Below are positions 17,739 through 28,099 of a DNA stretch of 64,000 nucleotides, piece by piece. The DNA lies in contig JADJOA010000004.1 of NCBI GenBank assembly GCA_016714005.1, positions 1-64,000 on the forward strand. The letters are read 5' to 3'. The notes under the pieces are model-generated. The model was not told the origin of the DNA. It was given only the letters and a program-made list of their open reading frames with translations, and ran no database searches. A program made the translations under genes and the position numbers. Source of the stretch: Bacteroidota bacterium. GTDB lineage: Bacteria; Bacteroidota; Bacteroidia; AKYH767-A; OLB10. The number at the start of each line of letters is the position of its first letter. Within the stretch, counting starts at the first letter, position 1.

Positions 17739-19297
17739 TTTCTTTCACCATAAACATTGGTATCATCTCCACCAAACCGCCAATTAATATTACCACAAGG
17801 CTTACAATTAAAAGCTGAATAGGTTTGCGTTCAATCCAACGGTGCCAGTGTTCGCCTTTGTGCGAGGTGTAATTTTTTTCTAATGCAGGTGCTTCCGCCA
17901 TTTCATTTCCAACTAATTTTCCTGCAGCCATTGTTTTAAATAAATTGTAAAACATCACAATAGCGCCAATAATGTAAATTGCACCACCTACAGCCCTCAG
18001 TTTATACATTGGAATAATCTGTACAACAGTTTCTAAGAAATTAGGATAGCGCAAAACACCATCAGGTGTAAACTCCTTCCACATAAAATGTTGTACAAAA
18101 CCTGCCCAATAAAGCGGTATTGCATAAAATACAATACCCAATGTGCCCACCCAAAAATGAAACGATGCAAGTTTGCGCGAGTACAACTGTGTATTAAATA
18201 ATTTAGGTATGAGCCAATATAAAATACCAAAAGTGAGCATACCGTTCCAGCCCAAAGCACCAATGTGAGCGTGACCTACAGTCCAATCAGTGAAGTGGCT
18301 GATGGCGTTGACAGATTTTATGGAGAGCAACGGACCTTCAAATGTTGACATACCATAGGCCGTAACTGCCACTACATAAAATTTTAAAACAACGTCATCC
18401 CTAACCCTATCCCATGCACCACGCAAGGTCAGCAATCCGTTTATCATACCACCCAGGATGGAGCAATAAGCATGACTGAAAAAACTACACCAAGTGATTG
18501 TGCCCAATCTGGCAAGGCAGTGTAAAGCAAATGGTGTGGGCCAGCCCAGATGTATAAAAATATCAATGCCCAAAAGTGAATGATTGACAAGCGATAAGAA
18601 TAAACCGGTCGGTTAACCGCTTTAGGCAGGAAGTAATACATCAAACCTAAATATGGGGTGGTAAGAAAAAACGCAACTGCATTATGCCCGTACCACCATT
18701 GCACCAATGCATCCTGCACACCCGCATATACCGAATAACTTTTTGCCAAACTTATTGGAAGCGAAAGAGAGTTGATAATATGCAGTACGGCAACGGTTAT
18801 AATAGTGGCTATATAAAACCACACTGCAACATATAAATGCCGCTCTCTCCTTTTAATAATGGTTCCAAAAAAGTTGATAGCAAAAATCACCCACACTAAG
18901 GTTATCATTATGTCAATGGGCCATTCTAACTCGGCATACTCTTTACCTGAGGTTATACCAAGAGGAAACGAAACCGCAGCACTAACAATAATTAACTGCC
19001 ACCCCCAAAAATGGAGTTTGCTCAATAAATCGCTAAACATACGAGCTTTCATCAGTCGTTGTAACGAGTAGTACACACCCATAAAAATTCCATTTCCCAC
19101 AAATGCAAAAATTACTGCATTGGTATGCAGTGGGCGCAGCCTGCCAAATGTTGTGTGTTCTTCAAAGTTTAAACCCGAAATGGAATTTGCAATGCAATTA
19201 CCAACCCAACCAACATGCCCACCAATGCCCACACCATGGTGGCTATGGCAAAGTTTTTTACAATGCGGTTGTCATAACTAAATTTCTCTATGGTCAT
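17602..19297 (-). CDS. ccoN: Cytochrome cbb3 oxidase catalytic subunit I (CcoN) part of a fused ccoNO, frameshifted
   Basis: The gene starts at 19297 (MTIEKFSYDNRIVKNFAIAT). It changes frame near 19225 and again near 18500, then runs to the CcoO part. It has twelve or more hydrophobic segments. Ligand motifs are TTFGRLRPLHTNA (heme b His), VQWWYGHNAVAFFLT (CuB His with Tyr), GPHHLLYTALPDW (CuB His pair) and WTVGHAHIGALGWNG (heme His). It reduces oxygen at the heme b3-CuB centre with high affinity. The first 20 bases overlap the end of ccoS. An FNR-type palindrome lies 65 bases upstream of ccoS. Confidence 0.9.
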
Positions 19298-19484
19298 AAA
19301 TCAGTAGTTTCAGAATTTGTTGTTTCGTTTTTTTCAGATATATTTTATCGTTATCAAATAAAATTCTTACAGATGGGGTGTAATCATCCTGGTACTGTCC
19401 GCTTTTTACAGACCAGAAAAAAGCGATCAAAAAACCTGTTGCTATCAGCAAACTTGCGCTTATTAAAACTATGATTACACTCAT
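19278..19484 (-). CDS. ccoS: cbb3 oxidase assembly protein CcoS (FixS)
   Basis: 68 residues. A single N-terminal membrane helix (VIIVLISASLLIATGFLIAF FW) is followed by SVKSGQYQDDYTPSVRILFD, the conserved G-Q-[YF]-D-D region of CcoS. The protein is needed to place cofactors in CcoN. Its 3' end overlaps the ccoN start by 20 bases. A TAGTTTTG element (minus strand, 19503-19496) fits the Bacteroidota -7 consensus a few bases upstream of the start, giving a very short leader. Confidence 0.87.
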   Translation of the reverse strand: MSVIIVLISASLLIATGFLIAFFWSVKSGQYQDDYTPSVRILFDNDKIYLKKTKQQILKLLIYDHREI

Positions 19485-19548
19485 ATAACAGCCGCCAAAA
19501 CTATTGGTGCATTTGCTGTTATGAAGTGAGCAGGGTCAGTTGCAGGAA

Positions 19549-19560
19549 TGATTTTTATCA
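19549..19560. promoter_or_regulatory. FNR-type palindrome upstream of ccoS-ccoNO
   Basis: TGAT-TTTT-ATCA is a perfect inverted repeat of the FNR/FixK core. Its centre (19554.5) is about 64 bases upstream of the transcription start predicted from the TAGTTTTG -7 element, close to the -61.5 spacing of class I FNR activation. It fits low-oxygen induction of the cbb3 operon. The plus-strand SBBP-type gene at 19649 shares this intergenic region. Confidence 0.55.
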
Positions 19561-19648
19561 GTTCGTTTACCAGGTAAGGCGATAGAATTAAGTGATATTT
19601 GCATGGTGGCAATAATTTATTGCCTCATAGAATTGATTACTTCAAAAA

Positions 19649-21365
19649 ATGATATTAAATAAAATTAACGTGAAACCAATCGCATTCAGTATTTTGAAAC
19701 ATATATGTGTAATGACAATATATGTATTAATGTTAATTGGTCCGTTGTTTGGGCAAACAACTCAATGGGCTATTCAATTGGGTGGGCAATCATCAAATGC
19801 TATTTGTACCGATTTAGCAGAAAATGTTTTTATAACAGGTTCATTTATTGGGAATGTTGATTTTGATCCGCATTGGCATTGTGAATTTACCGCACTCAAC
19901 AAGTGGTAACAATACGTATATAGCCAAACTTGACAGTTCGGAAATTTAATATGGGACGAGGCATTTCGGTACCTGATGTTACATCGTGGGGTATTGATGT
20001 TGATGATTTTGGTAATGTTTATATAGCTGGACTATTTTATGAAACTGCTGATTTTAATCCTGATACCATAACTGCATACACTTTAACTGCAACAAACCAA
20101 AGCGCAGGAAACCCTGATATTTTTGTACTTAAACTTGATGCCAATGGCAACTTCATTTGGGCATTTCAAATTGGAACTGGAGGATTTGAGTCAGCCGGTA
20201 ACCTGTTAGTGGTAAATAATAATATTTATATAACCGGACGATTTTCAGTAACGTGTGATTTTGATCCAGACACCGGAATTTTCAACTTAAGCCCGGTTTC
20301 ACCTGAACAGGTTTTTATTTCTAAATTTAACAATGCAGGAAGTTTTTTATGGGCAGTTTTTTGCCATTGAGTTATTATGGAGAATTTGAACCACTTGTAT
20401 TGGCATACGACAACCAGAATAGTTTGTTTGTGGGTAGTTACGGAGAAATTGCAAAAGTTGATACCGCAGGCACGTACTTATTTAAAGCAAGTTTTAACAA
20501 CAATCCTGTTTCTGTACAAGGTTATTTTTATGTGAAAGCAATAAGTTGCGACTCAGCAGGTAACGTATTTACATGCGGCTTTTTTCTGACACTATTGACT
20601 TTGATACCGATACGGCTTCAGCTTTTTACTTAAATGCAAATTCTTCCCTTAACACTTTTTTTTGCCGTTTAAATAATAATCTCAATCTGATTGGGCAAAA
20701 TCATTCCCCAATTTGGAAGCTTGTTAGCTAATTCATCCAATTCGGCATATTCCATTTTGTCACAGGGAAACTCAGTTTATATTTCAGGTCAGTTTTCTGA
20801 TACATTAAATTTAAACCCTCAGGCAGGAACAAGTTTTTTGTTTGAGCATTTTGCTGATAATTTAAATAATTTTAATGACTCATACTTAGTTAAGTATACA
20901 AATAGCGGCACATTTGTTTGGGGCGAAAGTTTTGGCGGTAATTTGTATGACAGATCAAAGGTGCTAGCCGGAGCCGGTATTTCCTTGTATCATGCAGGTG
21001 AATTTTCAGATACCGCTGACTTCAACAACGGACCTGTTAACCAGACTTTAATTTTTAACGGTGTTGGCAACTTCAATATATTCATACAAAAATTTGCTCA
21101 ACCAGTAACTTCAGTGCTTAACTTGAATAAACAAGAAGGGTACTATGTTTTTCCCTCACCGTCAAAAGGCGAAATTTATTTTTCTAGTAGTCTTGTTCGC
21201 GATTTTAGTTCGTATTCAGTAAGGAGCATTGATGGAAAAATAATACTTAGCGGAGAAACAATTGAGACAAAATTAAATATGCAGAAGTGTTTGTCCGGGA
21301 TATACATAATTGAATTTAGTGATAAAACTAAGGGCAAAATAGTTATGCGATTTATTATTGACTAA
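19649..21365 (+). CDS. Secreted SBBP/beta-propeller-type protein with T9SS sorting domain, frameshifted
   Basis: About 572 residues in four overlapping or adjacent frames (changes near 19900, 20350 and 20620). A signal peptide (MTIYVLMLIGPLFGQ) precedes repeats of about 55-60 residues of the form 'GNVYIAG-F-ADFNPD--SAGNPDIFVLKLDANGNFIWAFQIG', the SBBP-repeat pattern of Bacteroidota surface proteins. The C-terminus (GYYVFPSPSKGEIYFSS ... GIYIIEFSDKTKGKIVMRF) is a type-A T9SS sorting domain. It is likely surface-attached or secreted, function unknown. It interrupts the cco cluster between ccoS and ccoI on the opposite strand. A close paralogue lies at 28757-30483. Confidence 0.72.
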
Positions 21366-21520
21366 GCTATTGATATGCTAAGTTAAGAATCTTGACATTA
21401 TGTATCTGCTTAAGCAATTTTGCTTTTTTGTGAGATTTACCTTAGGAAAATGTAGAGATCAGAAATTGTACCGTGCCTTATTGAAATTTTCTTTTGCAGG
21501 CAAATAGCAGTTAAACCACT

Positions 21521-23915
21521 TTACTTTTTAAATACTTCCCGCCCCACCACCGTACTTGCCACTACAGTAAACAGCACCAAACTAACGGTGCTTATAGGCA
21601 TAAGTATGGCAGCAATTAAAGGAGAGAGTGTGCCAGTTACAGCAAACCAAAGACCTACAAAATTGTACAGCAATGAAATAATAAACTCCATACTATAATG
21701 TGGTATGCTGCTTTTGCATATAAAACAAGGTTGAAAATATTTTTAAGCTGCGCTGCATCAATAATAACATCAGCTGCTGGTGTAAAGTTGTTTGTGTTAT
21801 CAGCTACGGCTATGCCCACATTACTTTGTTGTAAGGCTCCCGCATCATTCAGCCCATCTCCCACCATCATTACCTTTAAATTTTTTTCCTGTAAAATTTT
21901 TACAAACCCCAGCTTATCCGCAGGAGATTGATTAAAGCGCAATTCCGTTTCTTTTCCAAATATTTCTTTCAGGTTATCTTTCTCTGAATTGTTATCACCC
22001 GAAAGCACTGCCGTTTTAATATGATTCGTTTTACATAACTTAGCTAATACATCAATGCCGGTTCTGTAACTGTTTTCAAAAGAAAAGTAACCCGCATAAA
22101 CATTGTTAAAACTAACATGAACCTTTGTTTGGTTTTTTCCTTCGGATAAATTATTTAGTTGCAGCCATGCAGCACTACCTAATTTCAAAGGTTGTCCGTT
22201 TATCACTCCGCTAATACCATTACCGGTTTCTTCTTTGTAATTTTTTACCTCCAAACTTTTAGATTTCTCTAAATAACTTTTAACAACCTGCTTAATGGGT
22301 GATGAATTTGCACCAATGAATAAACGCATGATTGCTGATATTCTGTAAGAGGTGCTCCTTCAAATTTAATTAATGCAGTGTGTGCTTGTGTAAGAGTTCC
22401 GGTTTTGTCAAATACGATGGTATTGATATCTGCAAGGTTTTCAATCACGTTTCTGTTACGCAGGTAAATTTTCTTTTTACCTAAAATGCGCAATATATTT
22501 CCATGTGTAAACGGTGCAGACAATGCCAATGCACAAGGGCATGCAATTACCAAAACTGTTGTAAAAGCATTAATGGCTTTTTGCTTATCGCTATTCCACC
22601 AATATGCTGCGGCAGTTGCTGCAATAAACAACGTAACCACAATAAAATACTTGCTGGATGGCATTTACCAATTTCCAAAGCGCTAATTACTCTTTTCTCA
22701 GTGCTTCCATTCCACAATTGTGTTAAATGACTTTGCGAAACTTCTTTAGCTACAAGTAACTCAATGGCTCCACCTGTTTGCCTGCCACCGGCAAAAATAA
22801 GTTCGCCCTGTCGCACCTGTGCCGGTAATGCTTCCCCGGTAACAAAGCTATAATCAATTAATGCATTTCCGCTTATAAGTGTTGCATCAACGGGTACCAA
22901 CTCATTGTTGCGTATCAGTATTTTTTCTTTGGCTTTTAATTCATTTACCGCCTTGTCTCCTCAACTCCTTTGCTTAATACCGAAACAGCTATCGGAAAAA
23001 AAAGATTTATAATCACGTTCAAACGACAGCGCATCAAAAGTAAAATCCTGAAACCACCTGCCCACCAGCATAAAAAAAATCAACCCGGAGCCGCTATCAA
23101 AATACCCTTGCCCTGTACCGGATAATATTTCGTAAACACTGCGAAAAAAAATGGCAGCAATACCAATGGCTATGGGAACATCAATAGTTGTGGTTTTATG
23201 TTTTAACGATTGATAAGATTTAACAAAAAACTCCGATGCGCTGTAAAAAAATACAGGCAATGACAGTGTAAGTATTAAAATGCTGAAAAATTTCTTTAGC
23301 CCCTCGTCAACAATATTTCCTGAAGAGAAATACTCAGGAAAACTCAACATCATAATATTTCCAAAACAAAAACCTGCAATGCCAATTCTGATTATCCGGC
23401 TGCGGTTTATTTTTTTCTTTTGTTTTTTTTCAAGTGTGCCTAAATGCAGTTCAGGTTCGTAACCAATTGTGGTTAATTTTTCAACTATCTTTTTTAACGA
23501 GGTAACTCTCTCATCAAAAATGATTTTAACTTCTTTGGTTAAAAAATTAACTTGACTTTGAACCACACCTTCATCCACTTTCCTGAAATTTTCCAGCAAC
23601 CATATACAACTGCTGCAATGCATAGCCGGAATATGAAAAGTAACATGCGTTTCCTTTTCCGATTTAAACGAAATTAATTGTGATGAAATTTCAGTTGTCT
23701 AAAAAGAAAACGGTTGTTTGAAATATTAACCGCCTTTATACCGGATTTTCGTTAAAACTGTAGTAGGAACATAAATTATTTTCATTCAGTATTTCATACA
23801 CCAGCTTACAGCCCTCGCAACAAAAAAACTTTTCATCTATATGTATATATTCATTTGGGCAATTATCTCCACAGTGATAACAAACGGTAACTATAGTCTC
23901 TGTTTTATTCTCCAT
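21521..23915 (-). CDS. ccoI: Copper-type P1B ATPase CcoI (FixI) for cbb3 oxidase, several frameshifts
   Basis: About 798 residues from MENKTETIVTVCYHCGDNCP at 23915 to GREVFKK at 21521, with frame changes near 23735, 22940, 22680, 22320 and 21680. It begins with a Cys-rich region (CYHCGDNC, FFCCEGCK) and an HMA domain (PAMHCSSCIWLLENF). It then shows the TGE loop (FVTGEALPAQV), the membrane metal site ACPCALALSAPF, the phosphorylation motif DKTGTLT and the hinge GDGLNDAGAL. It exports copper for insertion into CcoN. All motifs survive, so the breaks look like sequence errors. Promoter-proximal DNA upstream is shared with the MBL-rhodanese gene and holds two FNR boxes. Confidence 0.88.
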
Positions 23916-23951
23916 AAACTACAAGAATAAAGCGAGTTGATTCCTGTTTGA

Positions 23952-23965
23952 TTGATGAATATCAA
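23952..23965. promoter_or_regulatory. Perfect FNR box between ccoI and the MBL-rhodanese gene
   Basis: TTGAT-GAAT-ATCAA is an exact match to the FNR consensus (TTGAT-N4-ATCAA). It lies 37 bases upstream of the ccoI start, on the divergent side from the MBL-rhodanese gene. It could act on ccoI or with the neighbouring site. Confidence 0.65.
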
Positions 23966-23973
23966 ACAAGAGT

Positions 23974-23987
23974 ATGATCTAAATCAT
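23974..23987. promoter_or_regulatory. Second FNR-type palindrome in the same intergenic region
   Basis: ATGAT-CTAA-ATCAT is a perfect palindrome with the TGAT-N4-ATCA core, 22 bases (two helical turns) from the first site, centre to centre. A CAACTTTG element at 24011-24018 resembles the -7 box of the MBL-rhodanese promoter. A start about six bases on would put this site near -43, the class II activator position. Confidence 0.55.
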
Positions 23988-24041
23988 AAGTTTAAGGTTG
24001 CTACAAGCTACAACTTTGCAGCTAATAAGTAAGCAATAAAT

Positions 24042-25421
24042 ATGTACATACAACAGATTTACACCGGTTGCCTTGCACAGGCAAGTTATTATATTGAGTC
24101 AATGGGCGAGGCAGTGGTAATAGACCCCATTCGCGAACCGGAACCGTACATAAAAATTGCAGAACAGCGTGGCACAAAAATCAAATACGTTTTTGAAACA
24201 CATTTTCATGCCGATTTTGTAAGCGGTCACATTGACCTTGCTGATAAAACAGGCGCAGTAATTGTTTTCGGACCTAAAGCAAAGCCGGGTTACCCTGCAT
24301 ACATTGCACGCCACCACGAGCGTTTTCCGGTTGGCAACTGCCATATAGAAGTATTACATACTCCGGGGCATACCATAGAATCAACCTGCTTTTTGTTGCT
24401 TGATGAAAATGAAAAACAGGTAGCAGTTTTTACCGGAGATACTTTATTTGTTGGTGATGTGGGCAGACCTGATTTAATGAGTGGCAACCTGGGTAAAACA
24501 GAACTTGCATCAATGCTCTACTATTCATTACACGGAATAATTTGTAAACTGGATGATGAGGTAATTGTATATCCGGGACATGGAGCAGGTAGCGCGTGCG
24601 GCAAAAAACCGGGTGTTGAAAAATATTCAACCATTGCAGACGAGAAAAAAAGAAACTACGCATTGCAGCCTCAAACTCTTAACAAGTTTATTACTGCAGT
24701 AACAAGCGAGTTGCCAAGGCCACCGGCATACTTCTTTAAAGATGCAAGCATTAATATAATTGGAGCCAGGCATTTGGATGATGTAATAAAAGACAGCTTA
24801 AAATTTTTAAACATTGGAACATTTAGCGAAGAGATAAGAAAGGGCGCATTGATTCTTGATTGCCGCAGCGCCAAAAATTTTGCAGAAGGATTTATTCCCG
24901 GTTCCATTAATATTGGTTTGAACGGAGAATTTGCTCCGTGGGTTGGGCAACTGATTGACATGGATGCAAACATTCTATTTATAACAGAGCCGTGCACCGA
25001 AAAGGAAGTAGTAACACGCCTTGCCCGCATTGGTTACGAAAACATTAAAGGAACACTTGCAGGTGGAATAAACATGTGGGTACAAAATGCACTACCCCTT
25101 GAGAGCATTGAAAATGTTGATGCCTACGATTTTAATTTTTTATTTAACACCAACGATTACACCATAATTGATGTACGCAAGCCTGCCGAAGTTGCTAAAG
25201 AAAATATTGCACGAACACATACTATTCCGCTTTCCGAATTACAAGACAGAATCAGCGAGCTTGATGCAAATGCCAGGTATATAATTTATTGCGTGGGTGG
25301 TTACAGAAGCATGATAGCCGCTTCTATACTTATGAGCAACGGAATTAAAAATGTTTTGAATGTTACAGGCGGCATCAAGTCTGTTAAAGAACTGGTGCCT
25401 GCAATGGTTGCCGTAAATTAA
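24042..25421 (+). CDS. MBL-fold hydrolase with two C-terminal rhodanese domains (persulfide dioxygenase-like)
   Basis: 459-residue intact frame. The N-terminal metallo-beta-lactamase domain (1-~240) has ETHFHADFVSGH, LHTPGHTIEST, VFTGDTLFVGDVGRPD and VYPGHGAGSACG, as in ETHE1/Blh-type persulfide dioxygenases and related fusions. It carries two rhodanese domains. The first (LILDCRSAKNFAEGFIPGSI, ~268-355) has no catalytic Cys loop. The second (~365-455) has YCVGGYRSMIA with the active Cys. The likely role is oxidising or transferring sulfane sulfur in sulfide detoxification. It heads a plus-strand run with DoxX-like, UspA and TauE genes and has two FNR boxes upstream. A 471-residue paralogue is at 49955. 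Confidence 0.92.
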   Translation: MYIQQIYTGCLAQASYYIESMGEAVVIDPIREPEPYIKIAEQRGTKIKYVFETHFHADFVSGHIDLADKTGAVIVFGPKAKPGYPAYIARHHERFPVGNCHIEVLHTPGHTIESTCFLLLDENEKQVAVFTGDTLFVGDVGRPDLMSGNLGKTELASMLYYSLHGIICKLDDEVIVYPGHGAGSACGKKPGVEKYSTIADEKKRNYALQPQTLNKFITAVTSELPRPPAYFFKDASINIIGARHLDDVIKDSLKFLNIGTFSEEIRKGALILDCRSAKNFAEGFIPGSINIGLNGEFAPWVGQLIDMDANILFITEPCTEKEVVTRLARIGYENIKGTLAGGINMWVQNALPLESIENVDAYDFNFLFNTNDYTIIDVRKPAEVAKENIARTHTIPLSELQDRISELDANARYIIYCVGGYRSMIAASILMSNGIKNVLNVTGGIKSVKELVPAMVAVN

Positions 25422-25426
25422 ACACC

Positions 25427-25853
25427 ATGTTTTTAAATGACTTTGCCCAACCGTTTGCATTTGCCGCTGTAAGAATATTTGTGGGCATGTTGTTTTTGTT
25501 CCAGGACATCAAAACTTTTTATTGTAAAAGTTGAAGAGGTACTGCAAACCTACAAGCCGTTATTGCAGCAAAAAGGAATTCCGCAAATATTAATTGTTGC
25601 TGGTGTATGGATAACATCTACTGCTGAATTTCTGTTTGGTTTGCTGTTGATTTTGGGCTTGTTTACACAGCTTTCGTTATATGTACTAACAGTAGATGTG
25701 CTGCTTGCATCTGCTGCATTTGGTATAATGCGCCCCATGTGGGATATGCAGTTTGTATTTCCGCGCTTAGTGTCATTAATTTTTCTCTTGCTTGCACCCA
25801 TTCAATGGAATATGTTTTCATTGGATTTATTTATTTCTAAAATCACCAATTAA
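25427..25853 (+). CDS. DoxX-family membrane protein, one frameshift
   Basis: It starts at ATG 25427 (MFLNDFAQPFAFAAVRIFVG) six bases after the MBL-rhodanese stop. It changes frame near 25505 and continues KLFIVKVEEVLQTYKPLLQQ to ITN at 25853, about 142 residues with four hydrophobic segments (VRIFVGMLFLF, ILIVAGVWITSTAEFLFGLL, LSLYVLTVDVLLASAAF, LVSLIFLLLAPIQW). This is the DoxX/DoxD topology. Relatives accompany thiosulfate or sulfane-sulfur enzymes. Neighbouring genes support a sulfur role, but the exact substrate is unknown. Confidence 0.72.
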
Positions 25854-25864
25854 AATCAATAATC

Positions 25865-26703
25865 ATGAAAACCATTATTTGCCCTACCGATTTTTCACCG
25901 GCTTCCGAAAATGCCGTTAAGTATGCACTGGCATTAAACAAACATTTTAATGCAAAAATTATTTTGCTCCACACTTACGAAACGCCTGTGCTCTACACCG
26001 ACATTGCCCCGTTTACAATGCAAATGGATTACAAATTTGTGCACGATGCGGCAGCAAAAAACTAAAAGCATTTCATAACAAAATTATGGCTGATAGTCCT
26101 TTTAAAGTTGAATTGGTACTACAGCAGGAGTAGCCTCTTATCGCATTAACGAATTGGCGGTAGAGAAAAAAGCCGACATGGTTATTATGGGTGCAACCGG
26201 CACGGGTGCAGCAGAACGTTTACTTATAGGAAGCAATGCTGCACGTGTGGCAAACAACGCTACCTGTAAGGTTTTAATTGTTCCTGCTAAAGCCGGGTTT
26301 GGCGGAATAGATAAAATGGTTTATGCCACCGATTTATCTGACGATAACCTCAAACATGCCAAAGAGATTTTTCCTTTTGCCAAAAACTAAATGCCGAAAT
26401 TCAGTTTCTCTACATTGATAACGATTTGCAAAACAGCGATGAAATTTTAGAACGCGTAACCAAAACCATCCGCAAAAAATTTCTTATGCAAAAAAATCAG
26501 GTTATGTATGCAACGACCCTCTTGTACTCAAAGGCTTGTCCTTCTTCCTCAAAAACAAAAAGGCTGATTGCATTGTATTGTACCATCGCCACCGCAACAT
26601 CTTTCAGTCCATCTTCAAGTCCAGTGTCTCCAAAAATTTTTCTCTCCACAGCAACATACCGGTGCTCATCATTCACCAAAACGATTTATCTTTCAGGCAG
26701 TAA
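25865..26703 (+). CDS. Tandem UspA-domain universal stress protein, frameshifted
   Basis: About 279 residues: domain 1 (MKTIICPTDFSPASENAVKY ... ADMVIMGATGTGAAERLLIG SNAARVANNATCKVLIVP) and domain 2 (GGIDKMVYATDLSDDNLKHA ... ADCIVLYHRHRNIFQSIF, HSNIPVLIIHQNDLSFRQ). Frame changes occur near 26060, 26130, 26388 and 26485. The ATP-binding G-2x-G-9x-G motif is intact only in domain 1, which is common for tandem proteins of Bacteroidota. It lies 11 bases after the DoxX-like gene. A paralogue is at 61122-61952. Confidence 0.78.
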
Positions 26704-26713
26704 TCAATAGCTA

Positions 26714-27442
26714 TTGTCCTCAGCCATTATATTTTTTTTAGTAACCCTCCTTTCCGAAATCGTTGGAACCATTGGAGGTTTTGGCTCATCCGTTTTTTTT
26801 GTTCCTGTGGCGCAGTGGCTCTACGATTTCAAATCAGTCCTTATGCTTACTGCCCTCCTGCATAACTTCAGCAATACGTCCAAAATCATTTTGTTTTACA
26901 AAGGCATTGATTACAGGTTGCTTTTGGTATTTGGTGTTCCATCGGTTGTAATGGTTATTGCAGGAGCATTTCTAACCAATTATGTTTCTTTCAAATACAG
27001 CGAACTTATCCTCGCCATATTTATTGTAGCATTCAGTGTCTTTATGTTTCTTAAACCGGACTTTCAGCTTCCGGTATCCAATACCAGCGCTGTTGCCGGT
27101 GGTTCCGTGGCAGGTTTTTTAGCAGGATTTATTGGCACCGGTGGTGCTATACGCGGCATGAGCCTTGCTGCATTCAATCTTCCCAAAAACACATTTATTG
27201 CCACCTCTGCGGCTATCGATTTTTTTGTTGACATCTCCCGCACATTCGTTTATGCCGGCAATGGTTATTTCCAAAAACAACACTGGCTCCTCTTGCCCTT
27301 ATTGTTAGTTGCTGCATTTGCAGGTTCATACATTGGCAAATTGATTTTAAAAAAAGTACCTCAACATGCCTTTCGGAAAATAGTCCTGGTTATGCTTTTT
27401 ATTATTGGCATTACCATGTTCACCAAACACTGGCTCAACTAA
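26714..27442 (+). CDS. TauE/SafE-family sulfite/sulfur-compound exporter
   Basis: 242 residues with about seven or eight membrane helices and the two family half-repeats: GTIGGFGSSVFFVPVAQWLY at the N-terminus and AGFIGTGGAIRGMSLAAFNL in the middle. The start appears to be TTG at 26714, ten bases after the UspA stop, since no ATG precedes the first helix. It likely exports sulfite or another sulfur oxyanion made by the MBL-rhodanese pathway. It is the last gene of the 24.0-27.4 kb run, and about 270 bases without a supported gene follow. A second family member is at 48666. Confidence 0.82.
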   Translation: MSSAIIFFLVTLLSEIVGTIGGFGSSVFFVPVAQWLYDFKSVLMLTALLHNFSNTSKIILFYKGIDYRLLLVFGVPSVVMVIAGAFLTNYVSFKYSELILAIFIVAFSVFMFLKPDFQLPVSNTSAVAGGSVAGFLAGFIGTGGAIRGMSLAAFNLPKNTFIATSAAIDFFVDISRTFVYAGNGYFQKQHWLLLPLLLVAAFAGSYIGKLILKKVPQHAFRKIVLVMLFIIGITMFTKHWLN

Positions 27443-27715
27443 TTTTTTCAGAAAACACATTCTCTCATTCACTTATTTCCCCCTGCTCCGCGAGGAATAG
27501 CTTTTTTGTATTTTTATTAAAATGTATAATTAAAAAAAACGTTTTCATCATTGTTTTCCGCATTATCCCTGCTTGCCGTCAGGCAATAGCGCTCTGTTTC
27601 TCTAATAACAATTATTGAAAACTTAATATCCTGTTTAGTCCTCTCCTTAACAAGGGTTCAGGTGGGGCAATAGTGGGCTTGCCTTTTGCGTTAATTCCAC
27701 GACTTAAGGCTTATT

Positions 27716-28087
27716 ATGAATACCGGCAGCCAAGCTCCGCACAACCATGTGTTTTTAACACAAAATGGACATGAGTTAATTGACATTTACGCCATACAGC
27801 ATTGCAAAGCCAACGGCAACTATACCGATGTTTTTATGGATGGTATCCCCAACGCCTACCTCATTTGCTTAACATTAAAAAGAGTGCAGCAAAGCTTCAA
27901 TTCCTTTTTATTTTTCAGGGTATCGCGCTCTCACCTCGTTAATTTCTTTTACATTAAAACATTTAACAGGCGCACCGGAAAAATACTTCTTGCAAGCGGT
28001 GAAGAAATTGTAGTAGCACGTAAGAAGAAATCTTATTTTTTAAAAGCATGGCAGGCTTATGCCGAGCGGATAGATGCCAGGTTGTAA
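27716..28087 (+). CDS. Orphan LytTR-domain DNA-binding protein
   Basis: 123 residues made of almost nothing but a LytTR domain: IQHCKANGNYTDVFMDGIPN, LTLKRVQQSFNS, FFRVSRSHLVNFFYIKTFNR and a closing strand GKILLASGEEIVVARKKKSY. There is no receiver domain, so it is not a normal response regulator. Such stand-alone LytTR proteins bind DNA directly and may be regulated by a partner or autoregulated. It is downstream of the sulfur run with its own upstream region, and repeat-rich DNA follows. Confidence 0.82.
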   Translation: MNTGSQAPHNHVFLTQNGHELIDIYAIQHCKANGNYTDVFMDGIPNAYLICLTLKRVQQSFNSFLFFRVSRSHLVNFFYIKTFNRRTGKILLASGEEIVVARKKKSYFLKAWQAYAERIDARL

Positions 28088-28099
28088 AGATTAATCAGC

